From NCBI GenBank assembly GCA_030695565.1, contig JAUYRZ010000078.1, positions 39,272-103,271 of the forward strand: DNA of 64,000 nt. Reading direction: 5' to 3'. The position numbers were made by a program, and so were the translations under genes. Positions within the stretch are counted from its first letter, which is position 1; each line of letters opens with the position of its first letter. The notes under the pieces were generated by a model. That model ran no database searches, had not been told where the DNA came from, and worked only from the letters and a program-made list of their open reading frames with translations. This DNA comes from Archangium sp. Lineage in GTDB: Bacteria; Myxococcota; Myxococcia; Myxococcales; Myxococcaceae. Shown here one piece after another: positions 8,316 through 17,213 of this stretch.

Positions 8316-8386
8316 GGACACAGAGGTCTTACGCGCCGCGTCGAGCGGCTGCAATTCTTCCCGTGGCGGGTACAGTGCCTCTCCTC

Positions 8387-8833
8387 GTGAGGCTCATCAG
8401 GTTCCTTTGTGCGTCGGTCGTCTTGCTCCTGAGCGGGTGCCGCGTGCACACCCTGGAGGACGGCGAGTACCTGCTCGTTCCCACGGAGGTTCTCCGGGAC
8501 GACTGCGGGCTGGCCGGTGAAGACGTGCTGGGCCCGGCCACCCTGCGCACCGAAGGAAACCTGGTCACCCTGAACCTGTCCCGGCCCGGGTTGCGCCTGG
8601 TCGGCACGTACCGCTTCAGCCTGGAGGAGATGACGATGGATGGCACTCTCTCCAACACGCCCTTCGTGCTGCGCGGCCAGGAGTGCCTGCTCGACACCGT
8701 GAGCTACCACGTGGACACCCAGACCAGCAGCCCGACGACCTTCAGCGGCGCGATGTCGATCAGCTACGAAGCGCGTTCGCCCGACACGTGCGCGTGTAAG
8801 TACTGGTTCAAGTTCGACGCGCGCCGGCGGTAG
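8387..8833 (+). CDS. small lipoprotein, unknown function
   Basis: About 148 aa. From GTG 8387 the protein begins with a compact lipoprotein signal ending in LLLSGC (Cys18). In-frame GTGs at 8363 and 8375 are alternatives. TACAGT at 8371-8376 is ten bases before GTG 8387 and looks like a -10, favouring the shorter, nearly leaderless form. The mature part is beta-rich with several cysteines and no known motif. The stop is directly adjacent to the stop of the convergent lipoprotein gene. Confidence 0.7.
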   Translation: MRLIRFLCASVVLLLSGCRVHTLEDGEYLLVPTEVLRDDCGLAGEDVLGPATLRTEGNLVTLNLSRPGLRLVGTYRFSLEEMTMDGTLSNTPFVLRGQECLLDTVSYHVDTQTSSPTTFSGAMSISYEARSPDTCACKYWFKFDARRR

Positions 8834-9067
8834 TCACAGGCACTGACAGCCGCAGGGCGTGGCGTTCGCGCAGTCGGCACAGAGCGGCCGACAGACGGTC
8901 GCGCCCGAACTCGCCAGACATTCTCCGGTGCCGATGCGAATGGCTTTGGCCAGCACGCAGCGTTGTTGGCTCGGGCAGTCGCCATCCTCCACGCAGCGCA
9001 CGTCGCCGATGTTCGAGGCCGACGAGCCACACGCGGTGAGGAGCAACAGGAGCAGGCTTCGAGGCAT
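8834..9067 (-). CDS. very small Cys-rich lipoprotein
   Basis: 77 aa. Signal peptide MPRSLLLLLLTAC (Cys13), then a short domain with about ten further cysteines, ending CADCANATPCGCQCL. Probably a surface knottin-like protein; function unknown. The ATG at 9067 is preceded on the minus strand by TACGGT eight bases upstream. A GTG six bases earlier in frame is possible. Tail-to-tail with the preceding lipoprotein gene with no bases between the stops. Confidence 0.72.
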   Translation of the reverse strand: MPRSLLLLLLTACGSSASNIGDVRCVEDGDCPSQQRCVLAKAIRIGTGECLASSGATVCRPLCADCANATPCGCQCL

Positions 9068-9153
9068 CGCCACCGACCGTACTGAAGGCTCGTCTCAAAC
9101 GAACTGCCCGAATTGGCCCCTGGAGGGCGTTTTTGTCGAATCCGTTTTGGTGC

Positions 9154-9162
9154 TGCTAGTCA
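9154..9162 (+). promoter_or_regulatory. extended -10-like element TGCTAGTCA
   Basis: TG-C-TAGTCA ends eight bases before the ATG at 9171. Transcription would start at or within two bases of the start codon. It belongs to a recurrent class in this window (see findings). Confidence 0.45.
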
Positions 9163-9170
9163 CTGGCCCC

Positions 9171-11252
9171 ATGCGTCGTGCGCTCGCTGTGTTCTTCCTG
9201 CTGACGGGCTGTCCCAAACCAGCTGCAGTGCCCGATGCAGGGGGCCCGGCCGCGCCGATCGCCCGACGCACGCCGGTGACCTTCACCCTCCACGGCGAGA
9301 CCCGCGTCGACGAATACGCGTGGATGAAAGAGAAAGGCACGCCCGAGCTGGAGGAGCACCTGCGCGCAGAGAACGCGTACACCGACGAGATGCTCGCGCC
9401 CCAGCAAGCGCTGCGCGAGACGTTGGAGAAAGAACTCCTCGCTCGCCGCCCGCGGGTGATCGACGACTTCCCCGATCGACTCGGCCGCTTCGAGTACTGG
9501 TCGCGCAGTGACCTGAAAGAGCCGTTCTCACGCCTTTTGCGCCGCCCACTCGATGGTGGCCCCGAGGAGCAGCTGCTCAACCTCAACACCCTCGTTCCCG
9601 ACGCGAGCTACGTGAACCTGCTCGACTTCAGCCCGAGCGACGATGACGCGCGCCTGGCCTGGGCCATCGACACCACCGGCCTGCGCGAGTTCACCCTCCA
9701 CGTGACCGAGCTCGACGGCGGCACGGTGTGGCCGCAGACGATCGAGCACGTGACCTCGTTCGACTGGGCCGCCGACGGAAAGACGCTCTTCTTCACCACC
9801 GAGAACGAGGCCAAGCGCAGCTCGAAGCTCTTCCGGCTCGACCCCGGGGCGGATGCGGGAACCCTGCTGGTCGAGGAGAAAGACGAACACTTCGACCTGT
9901 CGATCCGCCGGTCTGAAGCGCGCCGCTTCTTGCGGCTCGAGACCACCAGCCTCAGCACCACCGAGACCTCGGTGCTCGATGCACGCACGCCGACCGCTGC
10001 CTTCTCGGTGGTGCTGCCTCGGGAGCAAGATCAGCGCTACTCGGTGCACGAACGCGGCGCCGACTTCGTGATCGTCTCCCAGGATCAAGGAGAGGAGGGC
10101 CGGGTGTTCACCGTGCCCATCAAGAACCCGCGAAAGGGCAAACGCACCGAGGTGGTACCGCGGCGTGAAGGCGTGCCCATCGAAGACGTGTCGGTGTTCG
10201 CGAAGTACCTCGTGGTGTGGGAGCGCATCGAAGGGCAGTCGCGGCCTCGCTCCATCGAGTGGTCGACCGGCACGTCGGAGGCGTTCGGCGAGCAGCCGGG
10301 GCTGTACACCTCGAGGCCTCAGCTGGGCTTCGACTCGACGCGGTTCCTCTATGGCCTCGAGTCGCCCGCGCAGGCGCCTGCGGTGTTCGAGCGCGACCTG
10401 CTCAGCGGCGAGACGAAGAAGCGCTGGGAGTACCCGGTCAACGGCTTCGACGCGTCGAAGTACGAGGTGCTGCGCGTGTCGGCGGCCGCGAGCGACGGCA
10501 CGAAGATTCCCATCACTCTCGCTCGCAAGAAAGGCACGGCTCAGCCCGCGCCGATGCTGCTCGAAGCATATGGCGCGTATGGTGATCCACTCGAGCCTGG
10601 CTTCAGCACCTGGGCACTCGCGTTGCTCGAGCGTGGCGTGGTGCTCGCGTATGCGCACGTGCGTGGTGGCGGTGAGTTCGGTGACGCGTGGCATGACGGT
10701 GGCCGGCTGAAGAACAAGATGAACACCTTCACCGACTTCATCGCGTGCGCCGAGTTTCTCATCGGCGAGAAGCACACGAACCGGCTCGCCATCACCGGGG
10801 GCAGCGCGGGCGGCTTGCTCATGGGGGCTGTGCTCAACCTGAGGCCCGAGCTGTTTCACGCGGCGCTCGTCGAGGTTCCGTTCGTCGACGTGATCTCCAC
10901 CATGCTCGATACCTCGTTGCCGCTCACGGTCGGTGAGTTCGAGGAGTGGGGCGACCCACGTGAGCCCGAGGCGTACTCGTGGATGCGCGCGTACAGCCCG
11001 TACGACAACGTGAAGGGCCAGGCGTATCCCGCGATGCTCGTGCGCAGCTCGTACAACGACACCCAGGTGCTCTTTCATGAGCCGGCGAAGTGGGTGCAGC
11101 GGCTTCGGGCGATGAAGAAGAGCCCCGAGCCTGTACTCCTCTGGATGTCGATGGATCCCGCCGGGCACGGTGGCAGAACGGCGCTCGACGAGGTCACCCG
11201 AGACGAAGCGAAGATCCTCGCGTGGCTCCTCTCGCAGTGGAACTTGAAGTGA
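9171..11252 (+). CDS. S9A prolyl oligopeptidase/oligopeptidase B-like lipoprotein
   Basis: 693 aa. Lipoprotein signal ending LLTGC (Cys14), then an N-terminal beta-propeller and a C-terminal alpha/beta hydrolase. Catalytic triad: Ser545 in GGSAGG, Asp630 in SSYNDTQV, His666 in DPAGHGG. The family cleaves short peptides after Pro or basic residues. The start LHGETRVDEYAWMK is close to the oligopeptidase B type. Lipid anchoring of this normally soluble enzyme suggests action on extracellular or periplasmic peptides. ATG 9171 is chosen because it opens the signal peptide. Confidence 0.93.
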   Translation: MRRALAVFFLLTGCPKPAAVPDAGGPAAPIARRTPVTFTLHGETRVDEYAWMKEKGTPELEEHLRAENAYTDEMLAPQQALRETLEKELLARRPRVIDDFPDRLGRFEYWSRSDLKEPFSRLLRRPLDGGPEEQLLNLNTLVPDASYVNLLDFSPSDDDARLAWAIDTTGLREFTLHVTELDGGTVWPQTIEHVTSFDWAADGKTLFFTTENEAKRSSKLFRLDPGADAGTLLVEEKDEHFDLSIRRSEARRFLRLETTSLSTTETSVLDARTPTAAFSVVLPREQDQRYSVHERGADFVIVSQDQGEEGRVFTVPIKNPRKGKRTEVVPRREGVPIEDVSVFAKYLVVWERIEGQSRPRSIEWSTGTSEAFGEQPGLYTSRPQLGFDSTRFLYGLESPAQAPAVFERDLLSGETKKRWEYPVNGFDASKYEVLRVSAAASDGTKIPITLARKKGTAQPAPMLLEAYGAYGDPLEPGFSTWALALLERGVVLAYAHVRGGGEFGDAWHDGGRLKNKMNTFTDFIACAEFLIGEKHTNRLAITGGSAGGLLMGAVLNLRPELFHAALVEVPFVDVISTMLDTSLPLTVGEFEEWGDPREPEAYSWMRAYSPYDNVKGQAYPAMLVRSSYNDTQVLFHEPAKWVQRLRAMKKSPEPVLLWMSMDPAGHGGRTALDEVTRDEAKILAWLLSQWNLK

Positions 11253-11267
11253 GCCCCGCGGCTCAGC

Positions 11268-11972
11268 TCAAGATGAACGCGAGAGAAAAGCCGCGCTCCA
11301 CTTCTGCGCCTCGCTGATCGTCAGGCCTCCTCGCGTCAATGAGGCAAGCAGCGCGTCGACGTCTCCACGATTCGCCACTTCGCTTCGCAGCAGCCCCGCC
11401 CTCATCAGTCCGGCAATCACCGAGGCGCGCAGCTTTCTCAACGCCGCGTCATCAGCGAGCGGCTCGCCCCCGCCGCTCGTCTGTTCCACTTGCGACAGCT
11501 CGTGCGCGTACACCACCACCGCCTGCGACAGGTTGAGCGACGGCTGCTCCTCCGACGACGGAATGAACGAGACGGCGTGACATTGGTCGACCTCGTCGTT
11601 CTGCAGCCCATTGCACTCCGCGCCGAAGACGATGGCCCAGGTGGCGTCGCGCCGCTGCGCCGCCATCTCGGCGAGCTCTCGTGGGGTCAACCGCGGCCGC
11701 CCCTCGAGCGTGCGCATGGTGGTGCCCACCACCCAGCTGCAATCGGAGATCGCCTGGGCCAGCGTGTCGACCCGGCGTACTTTCTGAACGACCTGCGTGA
11801 AGTCTGTCGGCGACCGGTGGTGGAGCAACACCTGCTGCATGCCGCTCAAATGCATCGGCGACGACACCACCACCCAGTCGGTCAGGCTGAAGTGCTTCAT
11901 CGCCGCGGCGATCGACACGAGGTTGTCGGCGTTGCGCGGGTGGACCAGCACGAGGCGAGGAGGAGACGACAC
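11268..11972 (-). CDS. SPOUT (TrmJ-like) RNA 2'-O-methyltransferase paralogue
   Basis: 234 aa from a GTG at 11972. Motif 2 FGAECNGL and motif 3 PSLNLSQAV, which form the SAM-binding knot, are intact. Motif 1 reads NLVSIAAAMKHF: the Arg normally found as AR in this helix (present in the paralogue at 58298 as VARAMANF) is Ala. Since that Arg assists catalysis in several SPOUT enzymes, activity or target may differ. The C-terminal helices resemble those of the 58298 paralogue. Start choice: TATACC lies six bases before the GTG, and homology starts at PPRLVLVHPRN. Confidence 0.85.
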   Translation of the reverse strand: MSSPPRLVLVHPRNADNLVSIAAAMKHFSLTDWVVVSSPMHLSGMQQVLLHHRSPTDFTQVVQKVRRVDTLAQAISDCSWVVGTTMRTLEGRPRLTPRELAEMAAQRRDATWAIVFGAECNGLQNDEVDQCHAVSFIPSSEEQPSLNLSQAVVVYAHELSQVEQTSGGGEPLADDAALRKLRASVIAGLMRAGLLRSEVANRGDVDALLASLTRGGLTISEAQKWSAAFLSRSS

Positions 11973-11992
11973 GCTGCTGGTATACAGCCCCC
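11973..11992. promoter_or_regulatory. 20-bp gap with overlapping divergent -10 elements
   Basis: The plus strand has TGG TATACA (TATACA at 11981-11986), then six bases and ATG 11993. The minus strand has TATACC (11984-11979), then six bases and GTG 11972. The same TATA core seems to serve both genes, and there is no room for conventional 5' leaders. Confidence 0.5.
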
Positions 11993-12385
11993 ATGGCAAA
12001 GATCACCGGAGTCGGCGGCTTCTTCTTCAAGTCGGCGGATCCTGCGCAGACCGGAAAGTGGATGACCGAGAACCTCGGCCTGCCCATGGAGAGCTGGGGC
12101 CAGATGTTCCCCTGGCTCGATCGCAAGACCGGCAAGAAGGGCAGCACGGTCTTGGGGCTGCATTCGAAGACCAGCGACTACTTCACCGGCAGCACGCGCG
12201 AGTTCATGTTGAACCTGCGCGTCGACGACCTCGAGGCCATGCTGGTCGAGCTCGCGAAGAAGGGCATCACGCCGGTGCGCACCTTCCCGCCCGAGCCCAA
12301 CGGCAAGTTCGCTCATGTGCCTGGCCCCGATGGCATCACCATCGAGCTGTGGGAACCCGCGGATCCGGATCCCTACGACCCGTGA
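11993..12385 (+). CDS. glyoxalase/VOC-fold protein
   Basis: 130 aa, single vicinal-oxygen-chelate domain: GVGGFFFKSADPAQTGKWMT at the start, LNLRVDDLEAMLVELAKKGI in the middle, and DPDGITIELWEP-like ending (GPDGITIELWEP). These domains bind a metal in lyases and dioxygenases or act as resistance proteins; the substrate is not evident. The stop overlaps the next start (GTGA), so it is coupled to the amidohydrolase. Confidence 0.85.
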   Translation: MAKITGVGGFFFKSADPAQTGKWMTENLGLPMESWGQMFPWLDRKTGKKGSTVLGLHSKTSDYFTGSTREFMLNLRVDDLEAMLVELAKKGITPVRTFPPEPNGKFAHVPGPDGITIELWEPADPDPYDP

Positions 12386-13347
12386 GGCTCGAAGAGCTGC
12401 CAGGCCCGTTGTGTTGTGTGGCCGCTCCGCTCGCCGAGCGCGGCATGAAGCTGCCCCTCGCGGCCGTGAACGATGAAGAGGGGCCTCGGCTGCCGCTGTC
12501 GCTGCCGCCGGTGGTCGACGCGCACGTGCACCTTTTTCCCGACGCGATGTTCGAGGCGATCTGGAAGTGGTTCGACACGTACGGCTGGCCCATTCGTTAC
12601 AAGCTCAAGACGCCGCAGACGCTCGAGTTTCTCTTCTCCCGCGGCGTCACCCGGGTCGTCGCGCTCCACTACTCGCACAAGCCAGGCATGGCGGCGGCGC
12701 TCAACCAGTACATGGCGCAAGTCGCGAAGCAGGACGCGCGCGTCATCGGGCTGGCCACGGTGTTCCCGGGTGAACCAGGCGCGCGGGGCATTCTGCGTGA
12801 CGCCTTCGCCCAGGGCCTGCGCGGGGTGAAGCTGCACTGCCACGTGCAGGCCTTCTCGCCTGACTCCCCCGAGCTCAACGAGATCTACGAAGCGTGCGTG
12901 GAGGCCGACCTGCCGCTGGTGATGCACGCCGGCCGCGAGCCTTCGTCACCCGCGTACAAGGTCGACGTCTACTCGTTGTGCGCCGCCGAGCGGGTCGAGC
13001 GCGTGCTGAAGCAACACCCGAAGCTCAAGCTCTGTGTGCCGCACCTGGGCGCCGATGAGTTCGAGGCCTACGCCGATCTGCTGGAGCGCCACGAGAACCT
13101 CTGGCTCGACACCACCATGATGGGCGCGAACTTCTTCCCCATCGAGGTGCCACGCAGGCTCTTCGAGGTGCGCCCCGAACGAATCCTCTACGGCACCGAC
13201 TTTCCCAACCTGCCGTACGCCTGGGATCGCGAAGTGAAGCACCTCGTCAGCATGAAGTTTCGTGACGATCTCGAAGCAGGCCTGCTTGGGCAGAACGCAC
13301 TGCGTCTCTACGGGTCGTCAGAAGGCGCTGGCACTCCGCAGGGGTAA
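12382..13347 (+). CDS. amidohydrolase 2 family (TIM-barrel) metal-dependent hydrolase
   Basis: 321 aa. VVDAHVHLFPD carries the HxH metal ligands, VMHAGREP and VPHLGADEFE the later histidines, and ILYGTDFPNLPY the catalytic Asp. These are features of PF04909 enzymes, which hydrolyse or decarboxylate cyclic and aromatic acids. The substrate is unknown. The GTG start lies in a GTGA overlap with the VOC gene. An unusual leader of about 35 residues (PGPLCCVAAPLAERGMKLPL) precedes the barrel; ATG 12445 (MKLPLAAVND) is an alternative start. Confidence 0.85.
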   Translation: MRLEELPGPLCCVAAPLAERGMKLPLAAVNDEEGPRLPLSLPPVVDAHVHLFPDAMFEAIWKWFDTYGWPIRYKLKTPQTLEFLFSRGVTRVVALHYSHKPGMAAALNQYMAQVAKQDARVIGLATVFPGEPGARGILRDAFAQGLRGVKLHCHVQAFSPDSPELNEIYEACVEADLPLVMHAGREPSSPAYKVDVYSLCAAERVERVLKQHPKLKLCVPHLGADEFEAYADLLERHENLWLDTTMMGANFFPIEVPRRLFEVRPERILYGTDFPNLPYAWDREVKHLVSMKFRDDLEAGLLGQNALRLYGSSEGAGTPQG

Positions 13348-13365
13348 GTGATTCCTTTGCGCCTC

Positions 13366-13908
13366 ATGATCACCAAGCGTGACGCTTCGATTGCCACCTT
13401 CCTCCGCAGCGTGCCGGTCTTCCTCGATCTGAAAGGCTCGAGCCTGGAGATCCTCTTCGAGTTCCTCGAGGAGCGCCGCTGGGACGTCGGCGAACACATC
13501 TGCAACGAAGGCGAGATGGGCCGCACGCTGTACGTCATCCGCGAGGGTGAGGTCGAAGTGCTCCGCCGCTCGGCCACCGGCAACAACCAGACGATCGTGA
13601 AGCTGGGCCCCGGCGAGTGCTTCGGCGAGATGGCCCTGGTCGAGCTGCAGCCCCGGAGCGCCACCTGCGTGGTGCGCAAGAAGGCGGTCACCTATTCGCT
13701 GACCAACCCCGAGCTGTGGAACGTCTACAAGTCTGACAACTTCGCCTACGTGATCATCCTGCAGAACATCTGCCGCATGCTCTCGCGCCGCCTGCGCAAG
13801 GCCGACAGCCGCATCGTCGAGTTCGTGGAGACCATCGAGAACGGCAAGGGCCCCAGGGCTTCGGGCGCCACGAAGAAGAAGGCCGCCCCGGCCAAGAAGA
13901 AGAAGTAA
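13366..13908 (+). CDS. cyclic-nucleotide-binding domain protein (CRP-like sensor)
   Basis: About 180 aa. One cNMP-binding beta-roll: FLRSVPVFLDLKGSSLEIL, EGEMGRTLYVIREGEVEVL and the phosphate-binding cassette FGEMALVELQPRSAT, in which GEMAL..RSAT fits a ligand site. No helix-turn-helix follows. The protein ends in a Lys/Ala tail (KKKAAPAKKKK) that could bind nucleic acid or membrane. It may act as a stand-alone sensor subunit. ATG 13366 is preferred; GTG 13348, directly after the previous stop, is the alternative. Four bases separate it from ribE. Confidence 0.85.
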   Translation: MITKRDASIATFLRSVPVFLDLKGSSLEILFEFLEERRWDVGEHICNEGEMGRTLYVIREGEVEVLRRSATGNNQTIVKLGPGECFGEMALVELQPRSATCVVRKKAVTYSLTNPELWNVYKSDNFAYVIILQNICRMLSRRLRKADSRIVEFVETIENGKGPRASGATKKKAAPAKKKK

Positions 13909-13912
13909 TCGC

Positions 13913-14539
<627 letters not shown>

Positions 14540-14586
14540 GGGCCCCCCCTCGAATTCAGCCCCGAAACCCGCCACACTCCCTGCGG

Positions 14587-14613
14587 TGGTGCGCGGGGCC
14601 CAGACGCGCACCA
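14587..14613 (+). promoter_or_regulatory. leader hairpin abutting the Shine-Dalgarno of the next gene
   Basis: Perfect 9-bp arms TGGTGCGCG (14587-14595) and CGCGCACCA (14605-14613) around a 9-nt loop. The 3' arm runs straight into AGGAG (14613-14617), the likely ribosome site for ATG 14628. It could end the ribE transcript or modulate translation of the following gene; there is no T-tract. Confidence 0.4.
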
Positions 14614-14627
14614 GGAGCTGAGCCTTC

Positions 14628-17213
14628 ATGTTCGCGACCATTCTGACGCTGTCCCTCTGCCTCGGCGGTACGCCCGATGGCGGCGACGACGCGGGCACCA
14701 CGCCTCCGGTTGGCGGTGGAGGAGGCGGCTCGTCGACGACCGGTGGAGGTGGTGGCTCGTCGACCGGCGGCGGCGGCGGTCTTCTTCCTCCCGTGGGCGG
14801 CGGCGGCGGTCTTCTCCCTCCTGTGGGTGGCGGCGGCGGTCTTTTTCCTCCTGTGGGTGGCGGCGGCGGAGTGAGCACGGGCGGAGGCACGGGCGGCGGA
14901 ACGAGCACGGGCGGCGGCACCGGCGGCGGCACCAACACGGGAGGCGGAACCAGCACGGGTGGCGGCACCGGCGGAGGGATGAACACCGGCGGCGGCAATG
15001 TCCAAGACGGCGGCATCCTGCGCGATCCACTCGACGTCTGGGCCGGTCTGAGCTGGGCCGCACTCTCGAACGCCGCGACCGTGGTGTGGGTCGACGATCG
15101 ACGCGACACCAGCTTCGCTGCGCTGCGCCGCCGCGGCCCTGATCTCTGGGTGAACGTCTGGCTGCCAGACGCCGGACTGAACGAGCCCTTCGGTCAGATC
15201 GCCTGTCGCACCTCGATGCGGGAGATCTTCTCCGAGCCGCGCATCGCCACCAGCACCCTGGGCGGCGCGACGGTGGCGGCGTGGCGCGTCTCCAGGCCGG
15301 GCAGCGCAAGTCACTCGATTCGCGTGGCGACGGTGGCGCCCAACGGCACCTTCGGCTCTTGCGACTCAGAGCTCGTGCCCGATGACGGCGTCACGCCCCG
15401 CACCAACCTGCAGCTGGCTGAATCGAACGGCGAGTTCCTGGTGCTCTGGGAGACCCCTGACGCGGTGTTCGCTCAGTTCGTCTCCGTTCCCGCCCCACCC
15501 GCGTTCAAGGTCATGACCAAGAACGCCACCGACGCGCCCGTGTTCCCCAGCCTCACCGGAACGCAGTCTGGCTTCTTCGCCGGGTGGAGCGAACAGGGTC
15601 GATACTGGGGTGCTTCCATCGCCAACATGGCCAATGGCGGCCTGGCCCAACCGGCCCAGAGCTGGTTCCCCACGTTGTCTGCTTCGCACGTGATCGCCAT
15701 GTCGCCGCCGCTCAGTGGCGCGTTCATCAGCAAGGTGAACGGCAGCCCTCGCGTCATGGCGGGGCTGCTCGACGCGAGCACCATCGGCACGCCATTGCTG
15801 GGGCCGATCGCCGGCCCGCACGCGCTGGTGGGCACCTCGTTGCCCGGCATGACGCCGCGTTTCTACGTCGCGCACGAGTCGGTCTCGCCAGGCCGGTTTT
15901 CGATCAGCGAGTTCAGCTCGTCGGTGCACACGCTCAATTTCCCGCTCGGCCAGGAGCCGCTGGCGATGGTCTCCGCCAGCCGGCGCGTGCTGACGTTGTG
16001 GGGCGGTGAGACCCGCCTCACCGTGCAGGCCATCACTCCCGGCTCGGCCATCGGAGCGCCCGGCCTGGGGGGCGCGGTGAGCAACCGCCCCTCGCCCCAT
16101 CAGCATCATCCGAGCGCGGCGTGGGGTGATGGCGGCACGTTCCTCGTTGCGTGGAATGAAGACTCGAACGTGGTCGGCGCGCTGCTGCCGGGTGACACGG
16201 GCCAGCTGGGCACCGCCGTTCCCACGGCCGTCGATGGGGGCACCTTCATTCTCGAGCCCATCGCTGCAGGTGACGGCCTCGCGGTCACCGTGTTCGGCAA
16301 CGGCTTCACCGGCGTCTTCCTGACCCGCGGGAACGCGACGGGTTTGGACACGCCCGCCTTCTTGAGCACGGTGGGTGAGCACACCACTTCGCTCGTGGGC
16401 ACGCAGCTCGCGGCCGTGTGGACTCCGGGTGAAGACGAGGTCACCGTGGGGCGCGGGCTCGCGCAGGCCAGGTCCTTCGCGAACGCTCGATTGGGGCGCT
16501 GCGGTGCGTACGCCTCGGGTGCCTTGTTCATCCCCATGGTGATCGGCACCGACCTCGCCGTGCTCGAGGTCACTGACTCGCTCGACGCGCCCAACCCCCA
16601 GGTTCACGCGCTGGGCTCGTTCGCCCGCGCGCCGCCGTGCCTGGTGGCGCGAGGTGAGGATCTGCTGCTGGTGACGCAGGACGACCTGAACCTGCTGGTG
16701 GCCCGCACCACCGCGACCGACGTGCGCGCAGGTGTTCCACCTGAAGTACTCTCGGTGCCCAGGCAGCCTGGTTCGCGCGCGGTGTTCCAACCGGTCGCCG
16801 CGGTCACCTCGACTGGCTGGCAGCTCGCGTGGGAGTCACCCGACGAGACGGGCAGCGTCATCGTCGGAATGCAGCTGGGCCTCGACGGCCGGGTGTTCGA
16901 CGGCAACATGTTGAGCACCGGCGTCGACGAACGTTCGCCCCGGTTGAGCTCTTCGCACGGCGGCCCGGTCGCGTTGCTGTGGCAACACTTCGTCGAGCGC
17001 ACCGGCAACGTGGTGGTGCAGACCCGGGTGCTTCCGGCCGAGGTGGTACCGCTCGTCGATGGCGGGCTCGGGCTCCCCGATGGCGGCTTCGTGCTCGAGC
17101 CGCTCGTGTACAGCACCTGCGGTTGTCAGAGCGGTGGGGCCTCTGCGTTGTTCGCGCTCGGGTTGCTCGTGTTCGCCCGTCGCCGTGCCTCCTCCCGCGC
17201 CGCGCCGCCGTGA
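14628..17213 (+). CDS. Gly-rich surface protein with MYXO-CTERM-type sorting tail
   Basis: 861 aa. A signal peptide of about 15 residues leads into an Asp/Gly stretch and then roughly 100 residues of Gly-rich low complexity. These include three GGGGGLLPPV-like repeats followed by GGGT(N/S)TGGG units. A beta-rich, propeller-like ectodomain fills the rest. The C-terminus has a Cys pair (CGCQSGG), a hydrophobic segment and an Arg cluster (ARRRASSR), the layout of the MYXO-CTERM signal, which is processed and lipid-linked for display at the outer membrane in myxobacteria. Ligand or role unknown. Confidence 0.88.
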   Translation: MFATILTLSLCLGGTPDGGDDAGTTPPVGGGGGGSSTTGGGGGSSTGGGGGLLPPVGGGGGLLPPVGGGGGLFPPVGGGGGVSTGGGTGGGTSTGGGTGGGTNTGGGTSTGGGTGGGMNTGGGNVQDGGILRDPLDVWAGLSWAALSNAATVVWVDDRRDTSFAALRRRGPDLWVNVWLPDAGLNEPFGQIACRTSMREIFSEPRIATSTLGGATVAAWRVSRPGSASHSIRVATVAPNGTFGSCDSELVPDDGVTPRTNLQLAESNGEFLVLWETPDAVFAQFVSVPAPPAFKVMTKNATDAPVFPSLTGTQSGFFAGWSEQGRYWGASIANMANGGLAQPAQSWFPTLSASHVIAMSPPLSGAFISKVNGSPRVMAGLLDASTIGTPLLGPIAGPHALVGTSLPGMTPRFYVAHESVSPGRFSISEFSSSVHTLNFPLGQEPLAMVSASRRVLTLWGGETRLTVQAITPGSAIGAPGLGGAVSNRPSPHQHHPSAAWGDGGTFLVAWNEDSNVVGALLPGDTGQLGTAVPTAVDGGTFILEPIAAGDGLAVTVFGNGFTGVFLTRGNATGLDTPAFLSTVGEHTTSLVGTQLAAVWTPGEDEVTVGRGLAQARSFANARLGRCGAYASGALFIPMVIGTDLAVLEVTDSLDAPNPQVHALGSFARAPPCLVARGEDLLLVTQDDLNLLVARTTATDVRAGVPPEVLSVPRQPGSRAVFQPVAAVTSTGWQLAWESPDETGSVIVGMQLGLDGRVFDGNMLSTGVDERSPRLSSSHGGPVALLWQHFVERTGNVVVQTRVLPAEVVPLVDGGLGLPDGGFVLEPLVYSTCGCQSGGASALFALGLLVFARRRASSRAAPP
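14707..15000 (+). repeat. in-gene Gly-rich tandem repeats
   Basis: Imperfect 30-bp units of GGCGGCGGCGGTCTTCTTCC type (three copies, about 14772-14865, giving GGGGGLLPPV). They are followed by 9- to 24-bp GGCGGnACn units coding GGGT/GGGS. The whole stretch is in frame, so unit number can change without breaking the gene. Confidence 0.8.

Noticed and set aside
14707..15000. Possible CRISPR-like array of short repeats
   Set aside because: Units are contiguous, in frame, without unique spacers, and translate to Gly-rich protein.
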